Source: Clostridia bacterium (lineage in GTDB: Bacteria > Bacillota > Clostridia > Christensenellales > Borkfalkiaceae). Taken from it: DNA of 33,034 nt. Position 1 is the stretch's first letter. Each line of letters starts with the position of its first letter. Both the position numbers and the translations under genes were made by a program. The DNA lies in assembly GCA_017448355.1 (NCBI GenBank), contig JAFSLQ010000037.1, positions 1 to 33,034 on the forward strand, given 5' to 3'. The notes under the pieces were generated by a model. It did not search any database. It saw only the letters and a list, made by a program, of their open reading frames with translations, and was not told the DNA's origin. Below, piece by piece: positions 1 to 6,352 of this stretch.

Positions 1-12
1 CACAATAGATGA
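1..12 (-). repeat. half of an inverted recombination-site-like repeat (site D)
   Basis: CACAATAGATGA at the window edge is the exact reverse complement of bases 128-139 in site A. The other half would lie left of base 1. With site A it encloses an AT-rich segment containing the leftward promoter at 28-56. Confidence 0.6.
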
Positions 13-27
13 CAATCCAACGCATTA

Positions 28-56
28 ATTTTACGAAAAATGTCGAAAAAAGTCAA
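28..56 (-). promoter_or_regulatory. predicted sigma-A promoter reading left out of the window
   Basis: On the minus strand the -35 is TTGACT (56-51), the spacer is 17 nt and the -10 is TAAAAT (33-28). It lies inside the segment bounded by sites D and A and points to a gene beyond base 1. If the segment inverted, the promoter would read right into the terminator at 158-181. Confidence 0.6.
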
Positions 57-101
57 GTATATTTAACGCAATAACAAATAAAAATATAAAATTACATTAA
101 A

Positions 102-149
102 TAGATGATAAATAAATATTATTTGTTCATCTATTGTGCTAGTAGATGA
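102..149 (+). repeat. recombination-site-like repeat A
   Basis: Three half-sites related to TAGATGA lie at 102-108 (forward), 127-133 (reverse) and 143-149 (forward). The right pair forms TCATCTATT-GTGCT-AGTAGATGA (127-149), an inverted pair with a 5-nt centre and one arm mismatch. The left pair (102-115 with 119-133) is also nearly palindromic. A direct relative, site B, lies at 648-702 on the other side of the SLOG gene; the inverted partner is site D at base 1. Confidence 0.7.
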
Positions 150-157
150 TGCCTTTT

Positions 158-181
158 AGATGGCTGTTAGCCGTCTTTTTT
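158..181 (+). terminator. rho-independent terminator, plus strand
   Basis: The 8-bp stem AGATGGCT/AGCCGTCT (one G-T pair) has a 3-nt loop and is followed by six T. It would stop rightward transcription coming through site A, including transcription from the 28-56 promoter if that segment were inverted. It overlaps the stop codon of the leftward SLOG gene. The 13-mer TAGATGGCTGTTA inside it recurs at 829-841. Confidence 0.6.
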
Positions 182-634
182 ATTTGTAATTAGCGTAATC
201 GTTATGTCTTTTTGTTGCGCTTTCTTCAAACACTCATAAGCACCACCATAGTTCCTTTCAACGTAAGAAACCAGCATCTCCGAATTGTTTACAAACCACT
301 CATTTCTTTTCGTGATTGCCGCCTTGTAATGAGTGTGATACAACTCTTGCGGATACCAAACTTCATCATAATATTTCTCCATGTCTTCCATATCGGCAAT
401 AGGATACGGAATTACAAGAATAAGCGAATTGTTTGCTTTTCCGTAATCACGTTGCACCCTTTTTATAACCGACGCAACCATAATGTCAAACTCGCCGTTT
501 CGCCCAACATAAAACTCGACATATTCTTTTTTTTCAATCAGTTCTTTTACAATGTTTTCGACTTGTTCTTCGACATATGAAAAATTTTCAACTTCTCTAT
601 GTCCTATAAAAGAAACCCTATAAATATCAAACAC
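167..634 (-). CDS. SLOG-family (DUF1273/YpsA-like) protein
   Basis: The predicted 155-residue protein begins FDIYRVSFIGHRE, the strand-loop-helix start with a GHR motif seen in the DUF1273/YpsA branch of the SLOG superfamily. It continues with EFYVGRNGEFD and ends with an NYGGAYECLKKA segment, also typical. SLOG proteins are thought to bind nucleotides or nucleotide-like ligands; the role of this branch is not settled, though it is common on Firmicutes mobile elements. I chose the GTG at 634 because GGAG (646-643) sits 8 nt upstream; an in-frame TTG at 661 lies inside repeat B and has no ribosome site. The gene lies between two inverted-repeat modules. The only good promoter in the right-hand module points away from it, so it may be off in the orientation shown, unless integrase transcripts read through. 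Confidence 0.75.
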   Translation of the reverse strand: MFDIYRVSFIGHREVENFSYVEEQVENIVKELIEKKEYVEFYVGRNGEFDIMVASVIKRVQRDYGKANNSLILVIPYPIADMEDMEKYYDEVWYPQELYHTHYKAAITKRNEWFVNNSEMLVSYVERNYGGAYECLKKAQQKDITITLITNKKDG

Positions 635-647
635 TATTTTTACTCCA

Positions 648-702
648 TAGATGATAAACAAAATAACGATTTGTTCACCTATTGTTGTAATAGATGAACA
701 AA
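648..702 (+). repeat. recombination-site-like repeat B
   Basis: A forward half-site lies at 648-654. It is followed by a 14-bp inverted pair (670-683 and 689-702, one mismatch) around the 5-nt centre GTTGT. The repeat is about 80% identical in order and spacing to site A. Its core CTATTGTTGTAATAG (679-693) occurs as an exact reverse complement at 817-831 in site C. Confidence 0.75.
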
Positions 703-831
703 CCGCTACTTTTTAACCACCTATGAATAATTTTAATGAAATTTTACTATCAACCTGTTTGCGTATAATTGTTTTATTTTTTAATTTTTGATATAATTAT
801 GAATATAAAAGTCCGCCTATTACAACAATAG
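679..831. other. candidate invertible promoter segment (sites B and C)
   Basis: Fifteen-base perfect inverted repeats at 679-693 and 817-831 bound an AT-rich, non-coding segment with a strong rightward promoter (769-797). By geometry, inversion would move the -10 to about 713-718 facing left, roughly 70 nt upstream of the SLOG start at 634. A tyrosine recombinase gene begins just to the right. The inversion itself is inference and has not been observed here. Confidence 0.5.
769..797 (+). promoter_or_regulatory. predicted sigma-A promoter inside candidate invertible segment
   Basis: TTGTTT (769-774), a 17-nt spacer and TATAAT (792-797). As shown, it reads right through site C and into the integrase gene in the antisense direction. 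In the flipped state it would drive the SLOG gene. Confidence 0.55.
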
Positions 832-841
832 ATGGCTGTTA
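817..841 (-). repeat. recombination-site-like repeat C, inverted relative to B
   Basis: CTATTACAACAATAG (817-831) is the exact reverse complement of the site B core, including the 5-nt centre. The flank TAGATGGCTGTTA (829-841) repeats 157-169 exactly. Confidence 0.7.
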
Positions 842-1771
842 TTATAGCAGTTTTCCAAGCCTGTTCATCATGTCTCTTTTGTGTTCCATTAAAGAGTGAA
901 CGTATCTGTTTAATGTTACCGTCGGCGACTTATGTCCGAGAATATCAGATAACGTCTTAACGTCCATACCGCACTCTAACGCTCTTGTTGCGAAAGTGTG
1001 CCGAAGCGAGTGAAATCCCCTATGCGGGATTTTTAATTTTCTCTGCAACAAATCAAAGCTTCGCTGATAAGATCTGACAGACAACGGCTTATTATTTTTT
1101 GAAACAATAAACTCGGACTCGCTTTTCTTTTTCGCTTCTCTTATAAGCGGTAATAATTGTCTCGGTAAAGGTATAATCCTGCGAGAAGATGATGTTTTCG
1201 GCGTGTCTTCAAATCTAACGTAATGACCGAATTTATCTTTTCCGTCGTGACAAGATTTTGAGACAGTCAAAATCCCTTTCTGCAAATCAATATCGTCCCA
1301 TTTTAACGCAAGCAATTCCCCTACACGAAGTCCGGTATAAAGACAAAGTAATATGCCGAACATCTTGCCTTTCTTACTATTTAACACCGCTTGCTCAATC
1401 TGTTTTTGTTCATATGCCGTAAAACAATTTACGGCTTTTTCTTGCGCTTTCGGTCGCTTTATCCTATCTGCCGTAAACTCTTTTATGTAGCCGAGATTAA
1501 ACGCAGTTCTGAGCGAATTTTGCACAACATTTATAATGCTACCGACCGAATTTGCAGACAATCCTTTGCCCGTCTTTAAATTGCCCGTTTGTAGCAACTC
1601 GGTAATATAATGTTGTAGAACGCTCGGCGTTATATCGTCTAACTCATAATTCCCGAGTTTCGGTATAAGATGTTGTTTTACAATCTCCGAATACCTACTG
1701 AACGTCCTTGCTTTTGCCGTTGGCTCGATATAATTATCTAACCACTCTTTTAACCAATCTTTATATTTCAT
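842..1771 (-). CDS. tyrosine recombinase/integrase without arm-binding domain
   Basis: This is a 309-residue site-specific recombinase. An N-terminal SAM-like core-binding domain (about 1-100) is followed by the catalytic domain. All catalytic residues are visible: Arg149 (TGLRVGE), Lys192, the H254-S-L-R257 motif, His280 (LGHKS) and the nucleophile Tyr290 (LNRYVHS). It starts directly with the core-binding domain and lacks the AP2-like arm-binding domain of Tn916 or lambda-type integrases, so simple short sites are its likely substrates. The ATG at 1771 has a strong AGGAG 7 nt upstream; the longer frame to 1810 starts inside a hairpin. The leader (19-codon peptide plus terminator-like hairpin) suggests attenuation control. 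Two pairs of inverted sites lie immediately downstream. It could equally be the element's integrase. Confidence 0.9.
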   Translation of the reverse strand: MKYKDWLKEWLDNYIEPTAKARTFSRYSEIVKQHLIPKLGNYELDDITPSVLQHYITELLQTGNLKTGKGLSANSVGSIINVVQNSLRTAFNLGYIKEFTADRIKRPKAQEKAVNCFTAYEQKQIEQAVLNSKKGKMFGILLCLYTGLRVGELLALKWDDIDLQKGILTVSKSCHDGKDKFGHYVRFEDTPKTSSSRRIIPLPRQLLPLIREAKKKSESEFIVSKNNKPLSVRSYQRSFDLLQRKLKIPHRGFHSLRHTFATRALECGMDVKTLSDILGHKSPTVTLNRYVHSLMEHKRDMMNRLGKLL

Positions 1772-1795
1772 TTTACTTCTCCTTTTTCCTTTTAT

Positions 1796-1829
1796 AAAAA
1801 TAAGCCGCACGAACTGTATCGCACGGCTT
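1796..1829 (-). terminator. terminator-like hairpin in the integrase leader
   Basis: On the minus strand AAGCCG/CGGCTT (1829-1824 with 1807-1802), plus an inner CGA/TCG pair, is followed by ATTTTTAT. It sits 16 nt after the leader-peptide stop and ahead of the integrase ribosome site, the geometry of an attenuator. Confidence 0.55.
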
Positions 1830-1844
1830 TAAAAGATCTGATTT

Positions 1845-1904
1845 TTATAGCAATATCACATACGCTATCTTTGCTTTCAGTCGCGCTTTTAATTTGGGCT
1901 TCAT
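1845..1904 (-). CDS. 19-residue basic leader peptide upstream of integrase
   Basis: The short frame MKPKLKARLKAKIAYVILL has an excellent ribosome site, AGGTGAGGGG, 6 nt before its ATG. The N-terminal half is strongly basic and the C-terminal end hydrophobic. Its stop codon lies 16 nt before a terminator-like hairpin that precedes the integrase. Ribosome position on this frame could decide whether the hairpin forms, as in erm-type or amino-acid attenuators. No run of one amino acid is present, so the sensed signal is unclear. A membrane-active peptide is the alternative. I know no named family. Confidence 0.45.
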   Translation of the reverse strand: MKPKLKARLKAKIAYVILL

Positions 1905-2013
1905 AAGAATCCCCTCACCTAAAAGGGCGATTTTCGGGCAAAAGTCAAGGTTAAAATTAAAAATAGTAGAAAATATTTTTTAAAAGTTTAATTATATATT
2001 TACAAATACCAAT

Positions 2014-2054
2014 ATTTTAAAAAGCATGAGCCGCTGTAAAAACACAACGGCTCA
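2014..2054 (-). terminator. terminator of the first XRE gene
   Basis: Stem TGAGCCG/CGGCTCA (2054-2048 with 2033-2027) with an inner ACA/TGT pair, followed on the minus strand by TGCTTTTTAAAA. It lies 10 nt past the stop of the XRE gene at 2065. Confidence 0.75.
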
Positions 2055-2064
2055 CTTACACTTT

Positions 2065-2370
2065 TTAGCCCTTAATGGTTTTTATCATAACCTTTACGGC
2101 TTGTTTCTGTTCCTGCGTCAATAAAAGCCAGTCGTCAAACAATTCTTTCATTTCCGCATCAACTTCGATGAGATTATTGTCGGCAAATAGTTGACTTAAC
2201 GTTATCCCAAACGCATCACAAATTCCTTCTAACGCCTGAACTGTAGGCGTTGAATTCCTATGATACCAATTATAAATACATTTTTCAGATAAACCCGAAA
2301 GTTCAGCCAACTTATATACTGACCAACCTCTTTTAATACGCATCTGTTCAATCTTCTTAATTATACTCAC
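2065..2370 (-). CDS. XRE-family transcriptional regulator
   Basis: This 101-residue protein has an N-terminal helix-turn-helix (about 5-60): IKRGWSVYKLAELSGLSEK is followed by IYNWYHRNSTPTVQALEGICDAFGI, the classic Cro/C1 pattern. A C-terminal helix with QEQKQAVKVMIKTIK may dimerise. The start is GTG at 2370 with AGGAG 7 nt upstream. A promoter (TGAACA-17-TATAAT) is at 2443-2415 and a terminator follows the gene. It resembles the second XRE protein encoded just upstream, suggesting an old duplication. It probably represses or tunes the divergent recombinase operon or the integrase; the target is inferred from position only. Confidence 0.85.
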   Translation of the reverse strand: MSIIKKIEQMRIKRGWSVYKLAELSGLSEKCIYNWYHRNSTPTVQALEGICDAFGITLSQLFADNNLIEVDAEMKELFDDWLLLTQEQKQAVKVMIKTIKG

Positions 2371-2414
2371 GAGAGAACTCCTATTCTATTATTACTGAAC
2401 AACTGTCCTATATA

Positions 2415-2443
2415 ATTATAGCCTAAACAGCTTTTTATGTTCA
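2415..2443 (-). promoter_or_regulatory. promoter of the first XRE gene
   Basis: TGAACA (2443-2438), a 17-nt spacer and TATAAT (2420-2415) on the minus strand. An 11-bp palindrome TATACTGTATA lies just upstream at 2452-2462 and may be an operator. Confidence 0.6.
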
Positions 2444-2504
2444 TAGCCACCTATACTGTATAATATGGAACTATTGTAGAATTAAAATGCAGATTATCCC
2501 TATT

Positions 2505-2572
2505 AAATATAGGTGGGCTTTTGCGAGTATGACGAATAATTCATACAATCTCGCCTATATTTTTTCAAGCCC
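2505..2572 (-). promoter_or_regulatory. bistable hairpin between the two XRE genes
   Basis: A central stem GCGAG/CTCGC (2523-2527 with 2550-2554) can be extended in two crossing ways: AAATATAG/CTATATTT (2505-2512 with 2555-2562) or GGGCTT/AAGCCC (2515-2520 with 2567-2572). The two outer stems cannot both form as simple nested helices. It lies after the second XRE gene and before the promoter of the first. It may be a terminator of the former or a regulated read-through element. Confidence 0.4.
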
Positions 2573-2636
2573 AGATTTTATATTATTTTTTTATTCTAAT
2601 TTTAGAATAGGATTCTCGTGAATAATTATTTATGTA

Positions 2637-2960
2637 TTATGTTTTCATGTTTTTTGCCACCTCCAACAATAATTTTCTGGTTGAGTCAGATAACTCGTTC
2701 ACAACACAAAACAGTTCATCAGTTATTTCGTCTTCAATCAAGAAAAACTTAGCAAGCGTAATATCTAGCGAATTGCAGATCGGAATTAGTGTTTCCAGCG
2801 TAGGCATTGATTTCCTATATAAACTTGAATAGATTGTTGATGCTGTAATTCCCGACAAGTCGGCAAGCCTGTTCATTGTCCATCCGGATTGTTCGCATAA
2901 TCTCATAATCCTGTCATAAATGGCTTTTGGAGTCCATTTGTCATTTTTTGTACTTTTCAT
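2637..2960 (-). CDS. XRE-family transcriptional regulator
   Basis: This is a 107-residue DNA-binding protein. The helix-turn-helix covers about residues 14-70: EQSGWTMNRLADLSGITAS, then TIYSSLYRKSMPTLETLIPIC, then NSLDITLAKFF. The C-terminal part is a helical segment, DELFCVVNELSDSTRKLLLEV. The ATG at 2960 has AAGGAG 8 nt upstream. It is divergent from the recombinase operon starting at 3133, with about 170 bp between starts that contain a 14-bp palindrome, so it is the natural candidate repressor of that operon and of itself. It resembles the XRE protein at 2065 in fold and length. Confidence 0.85.
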   Translation of the reverse strand: MKSTKNDKWTPKAIYDRIMRLCEQSGWTMNRLADLSGITASTIYSSLYRKSMPTLETLIPICNSLDITLAKFFLIEDEITDELFCVVNELSDSTRKLLLEVAKNMKT

Positions 2961-3084
2961 TATAAATACTCCTTAAATGATTTATTTGGGCTTGGAAAAA
3001 CCATTTTCGGAAAATCTATGCTACAGCGTATATTTATTAAGGCACAAGCGTACATAAAAAAATTTCGACTTGTTATATAATTAT

Positions 3085-3098
3085 AATGAAATTTCATT
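3085..3098. promoter_or_regulatory. candidate XRE operator, perfect 14-bp palindrome
   Basis: AATGAAATTTCATT is perfectly palindromic and overlaps two TATAAT-like hexamers (3076-3081 and 3082-3087) upstream of the recombinase operon, in the divergent space next to an XRE gene. No good -35 is visible. Operator function is inferred. Confidence 0.4.
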
Positions 3099-3132
3099 TT
3101 TTCAGGAATCGTTGAAACGGGGGGGCAATAAA

Positions 3133-3624
3133 ATGGACAAGGTTTATAGCGTCGTAGGATATGTAAAACTTGCGAAATTATGGGAACGAAGCGAACAATC
3201 CGCAAAGACATATCATCAAAATTACTATAAAACCAAATTCGCAGATACCCCTTGCTACAAGTTATATAATGTTTATATAGATATTACAGGCAAAAAAGAA
3301 ACATATAAGCGCATAGAAATGGTTCGACTATTAAAAGACTGCCAATTCGGTTATGTAGATTGCATATTTACACAAACAAAGGCATATTTAGCGGCTAATA
3401 CAAGAGAATTTTGCTATTTACTTAAATTTCTTTTTTCAATGGAACACAGGATTGACATTGTAACGGAAGACGACGCTTATAACATAAACACCATTGCGAA
3501 TGACGATAATCAACGCGAAGCGTTAATTAAAATGGCGGACGATTTTATATATTTAAATCCTCCCGACTTCCGTAATTGGTTAAGTGAACTAACAAAAAGA
3601 ATAAACGCTATTGAAAACGACTAA
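3133..3624 (+). CDS. resolvase-domain-like protein lacking catalytic residues
   Basis: This 163-residue protein aligns along its length with the catalytic domain of the recombinase encoded next. NVYIDITG...YKRIEMVRLLKDCQFGYVDCIFTQT matches the recombinase's DIYKDEGISG...RKDFLRMIADAENKKMDLILCAS, and IDIVTEDDAYN matches the strand before FETEDIYT. The nucleophile motif YARVS of the partner is replaced here by VGYVK (8-12), and the arginine motif SRFARD by KAYLAA, so strand cleavage is not expected. The ATG at 3133 follows an unusual run of seven G rather than a standard AGGAGG; an upstream in-frame ATG at 3070 has no ribosome site. It is first in an operon of four recombinase-related genes. A regulatory or structural partner of the active recombinase is my inference; I know no named family. 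Confidence 0.6.
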   Translation: MDKVYSVVGYVKLAKLWERSEQSAKTYHQNYYKTKFADTPCYKLYNVYIDITGKKETYKRIEMVRLLKDCQFGYVDCIFTQTKAYLAANTREFCYLLKFLFSMEHRIDIVTEDDAYNINTIANDDNQREALIKMADDFIYLNPPDFRNWLSELTKRINAIEND

Positions 3625-3638
3625 AAGGAGTTGCAACA

Positions 3639-5594
3639 TTGGATACCGATAAACCGAATACAAACGAAAACGAACAATCAAATGAAACCACGCCGACTTA
3701 TCAGTGGCGACCACAAGATGCGGATAGAGAATTTATTAAAATGACTACCCGCAAACGAGTCCGCAACGCAAAAGTCCCTGAAAATGCTATATTCAAGCCG
3801 GCAAAGCCTACACCGACTATAAACGATTTAGGACAGAAGAAGGTTGCGGTTTACGCTCGCGTCAGCACAAAAAGCACCAATCAAGTCTCATCTATTGAAA
3901 ATCAGACAAAATACTATACGGAAAAAATTGCAAAAACACCTAATTGGGAAATGCAAGACATTTATAAGGATGAAGGTATTTCAGGCACATCAATAAAAAG
4001 ACGTAAAGATTTTTTAAGGATGATTGCAGATGCAGAAAACAAAAAAATGGATTTAATCCTTTGTGCAAGTGTTTCGCGTTTTGCAAGAGACGTATCAGAC
4101 TGTATCGAACAAGTCCGCAAATTAAAAACCGTCAACCCATCTCACCCTGTCGGCGTTTATTTTGAAACGGAAGACATTTATACTCTCGACCCTAACGTTT
4201 CAGAACGTTTAGAAATGCACGCGATGTTTTCTGCTTGGGAATCAAGAAATAAAAGTCGCCGTATGATTTTATCATACGACCAACGAATATGTACGGGACA
4301 ATATCCTGTATTAGACTTACTTGGTTATAGACACACTGAAGACGGAGATTTAATAATTCAGCCGGAAGAAGCAAAAACGGTACGATTCATTTTTCTGGCA
4401 TATATTGCGGGATATTCCTATAAAACCATTGCGGAAATACTTACAAATAAAAAAAGAACCACCCTTACGGGTAGAACCGAATGGAACGTTGCAATGGTAA
4501 AAAACATTATGTATAATGAACGTCGTTGGGGCGATTTAGACGCAAGAAAAACAGTCTGCATAGATTATAAAGAACGTATTGTCGTTAAAAACAAAGATTT
4601 AAGAGATGCAGCTTATATTCCGAATCATCACGAAGGAATTGTTACGCCCGCCATTGCAAAAGCGGCACATTTGCTTGCGTCAAGCGGAAAAACCGTCAAT
4701 TCCGTTCCGAACACATCTATTATAACTAGTGGATCATTGAAAGGTTTTATTAGTATTTCCCCTGCGTGGAAAGGTGTTGACGACGCTTCTTTACAACTTG
4801 TATCTCGCAACGTTTATACAGACGAAGAATATGAAGAATTAGAATTCATATCAAAAATTAGTAGCGGCGAAGAACACAGCAAAATCTTATCGTTTAACCT
4901 ATCTAACTATGAAGTTCCCTACGGCGCATTTTTCCTGAACCAAAAAACACCTTCATTAACGGTAACTTATAAAACTATCAAATTTAACCGTGCGGCTCAC
5001 TCTCGTTTGGGAAATTGTAATTTTATAGAACTGTTATACCACCCTATCCTGAAAATGATTGCAATAAAAGAAACAATTCAGGAAAACCCATATGCATTAA
5101 AATGGATAAACGAAGACGGTACTATAAAATCATCGCTAAATTCAAAAGCCTTGTCAAAATCCATATATGAAAGAATCGGTTGGAAACAAGATTTCAATTT
5201 TAAGTTCAGGGGTATAACCCGTATCCGCGGCAATGCAAAAATTCTAATATTCTATCTTGACGAACCGCAGATAATTCCAAGTAAAAAAACAAAGCAATCA
5301 ACTGCCAACGAAAAAACAAACAATACTGAACAATATATCGCTTATAAAGAAAATACAGAAAACGAATCATCAACCAATGTCCCCGAAACAACAACTGTTT
5401 CTAAAACCATAACAAATAATGACAGTTTTGGAATAAGCCTATCTTTAAGTAAAAAGCGAGATTGGATAGTTCACTCAATATCCGAACAAGATATTCAAAC
5501 CAAAGGGGTATTTGTCGATAATCCGCTTATAGGCGCACTACCGAGCAAATATGAAATAAATGAAGAATTGGAAAAACTAATCGCTTCCATGTAA
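3639..5594 (+). CDS. large serine recombinase without zinc ribbon
   Basis: This 651-residue protein has a Ser/Thr-rich lead-in, then a resolvase catalytic domain (about 69-210) with Ser76 in YARVSTK, the IENQ and DEGISGTS motifs and Arg147 and Arg150 in SRFARD. A recombinase DNA-binding domain follows (about 225-345: LLGYRHTEDG, TIAEILTN, W...VKNIMYNERRWGD). Most members next show a CxxC zinc ribbon. Here that place reads LKGFISISPAWKG with no cysteines. Residues 420-545 form another domain that recurs in the next two genes. The start is TTG at 3639 with AAGGAG 8 nt upstream and 14 nt after the previous stop. Such enzymes integrate, excise or invert DNA; the target site here is not identifiable. 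Confidence 0.88.
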   Translation: MDTDKPNTNENEQSNETTPTYQWRPQDADREFIKMTTRKRVRNAKVPENAIFKPAKPTPTINDLGQKKVAVYARVSTKSTNQVSSIENQTKYYTEKIAKTPNWEMQDIYKDEGISGTSIKRRKDFLRMIADAENKKMDLILCASVSRFARDVSDCIEQVRKLKTVNPSHPVGVYFETEDIYTLDPNVSERLEMHAMFSAWESRNKSRRMILSYDQRICTGQYPVLDLLGYRHTEDGDLIIQPEEAKTVRFIFLAYIAGYSYKTIAEILTNKKRTTLTGRTEWNVAMVKNIMYNERRWGDLDARKTVCIDYKERIVVKNKDLRDAAYIPNHHEGIVTPAIAKAAHLLASSGKTVNSVPNTSIITSGSLKGFISISPAWKGVDDASLQLVSRNVYTDEEYEELEFISKISSGEEHSKILSFNLSNYEVPYGAFFLNQKTPSLTVTYKTIKFNRAAHSRLGNCNFIELLYHPILKMIAIKETIQENPYALKWINEDGTIKSSLNSKALSKSIYERIGWKQDFNFKFRGITRIRGNAKILIFYLDEPQIIPSKKTKQSTANEKTNNTEQYIAYKENTENESSTNVPETTTVSKTITNNDSFGISLSLSKKRDWIVHSISEQDIQTKGVFVDNPLIGALPSKYEINEELEKLIASM

Positions 5595-5611
5595 GCGTTA
5601 AGGAGAATATT

Positions 5612-6352
5612 ATGGAAAATACAAATGAAACATTACAAAATCAAGGCGAAGTCATAAGCCAAAAAGAACAGGAATTGATTGCTCAACTCGTAAGTATAAG
5701 AAAAGAACAGAAACAAAACTTACCGTTTGAAACTCTCGACGGTTATGAAGTTCCTCCACGAACACAGTTTTCAATGCTTAAAAAACCCGCTGTTACATTT
5801 AAAATAACAAAATTTGAATTCAACTGTGCGGCGGTAAGACTTTTTTCGGGAATCACTTTGGTTTTGCCGACTTTTAACAGAGCTAAAAAAAGATTGGCGG
5901 CTATCCCTTGCTCGGAAGAAGAAAGTGCTTCCATAGAGTGGTCTAGATTAAAAAATGACGTTTATATTTCTAAAACAATTACCTCGCCCGACTATGTGGA
6001 AAAAATATTCGAGATTATGAAATGGGACAGAACTTGCAGATACAAAATTCTCGGTCGCCTTGCGCAGACTGAACGTGGACTTGTTCTTATTTTCGATTGT
6101 GAAGAAGCAATTAAGTTTGCTCCACAACCTTTAGAATACGTTGACAAGCGTACAGGTCAGATTAAGAAACGACAAGTTAAATACTACCCAGACGAATACA
6201 AATATAAAATCGGAAAATCATATAGCGACTACGTTGCTTTCCACCAACAAAGCCTTTTTGAAAATCTTGACGAATACACCGAAACGACTGAAGGCGCAAA
6301 AGCTGACTCAATCCCAATAAATGAAAATGGAGAAACAAATGAAAAACAATGA
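5612..6352 (+). CDS. paralogue of the serine recombinase C-terminal domain
   Basis: This is a 246-residue protein with ATG 6 nt after AAGGAG. Residues about 45-165 align with 420-545 of the large recombinase: LDGYEVPPRTQF with LSNYEVPYGAFF, VTFKITKFEFNCAAVRLFSG with a similar YKTIKFNRAAHSRLGN stretch, then a shared helix (DYVEKIFEIMKWDRTCRYKI with SIYERIGWKQDFNFKF) and a final strand (VLIFDCEEAIKF with ILIFYLDEPQII). It has no catalytic domain. A basic region with TGQIKKRQVKYYPDEYKYK follows. It sits in the same operon and is likely a partner that binds DNA or the recombinase; this is inference. I know no published name. Confidence 0.6.
   Translation: MENTNETLQNQGEVISQKEQELIAQLVSIRKEQKQNLPFETLDGYEVPPRTQFSMLKKPAVTFKITKFEFNCAAVRLFSGITLVLPTFNRAKKRLAAIPCSEEESASIEWSRLKNDVYISKTITSPDYVEKIFEIMKWDRTCRYKILGRLAQTERGLVLIFDCEEAIKFAPQPLEYVDKRTGQIKKRQVKYYPDEYKYKIGKSYSDYVAFHQQSLFENLDEYTETTEGAKADSIPINENGETNEKQ

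Larger units (their letters stand above)
2367..2625. repeat. imperfect inverted repeat flanking the XRE promoter region
   Basis: The start region of the first XRE gene (2367-2386, CACGAGA...TCCTATTCTA) reappears inverted at 2603-2621 with small gaps. Between the arms lie the XRE promoter and a two-way hairpin. The copies include the AGGA and GTG elements, so this could be a duplicated translation start, a pair of operators or decayed inversion sites. Confidence 0.4.

Noticed and set aside
100-841. Integron cassette with attC sites
   Set aside because: The repeats are short two-arm sites with 5-nt centres, not attC-type folded sites, and the recombinase lacks a recognisable integron-integrase extra helix. 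Promoter inversion explains the layout better.
2560-3000. Inverted GGGCTTG-AAAAA repeats around the second XRE gene as transposon ends
   Set aside because: Only about 12 bases match, there is no target duplication and no transposase; likely chance in AT-rich DNA or small operators.
2960-3211. 83-residue minus-strand frame
   Set aside because: It spans the divergent promoter region and the start of the resolvase-like gene, has no ribosome site and no family resemblance.
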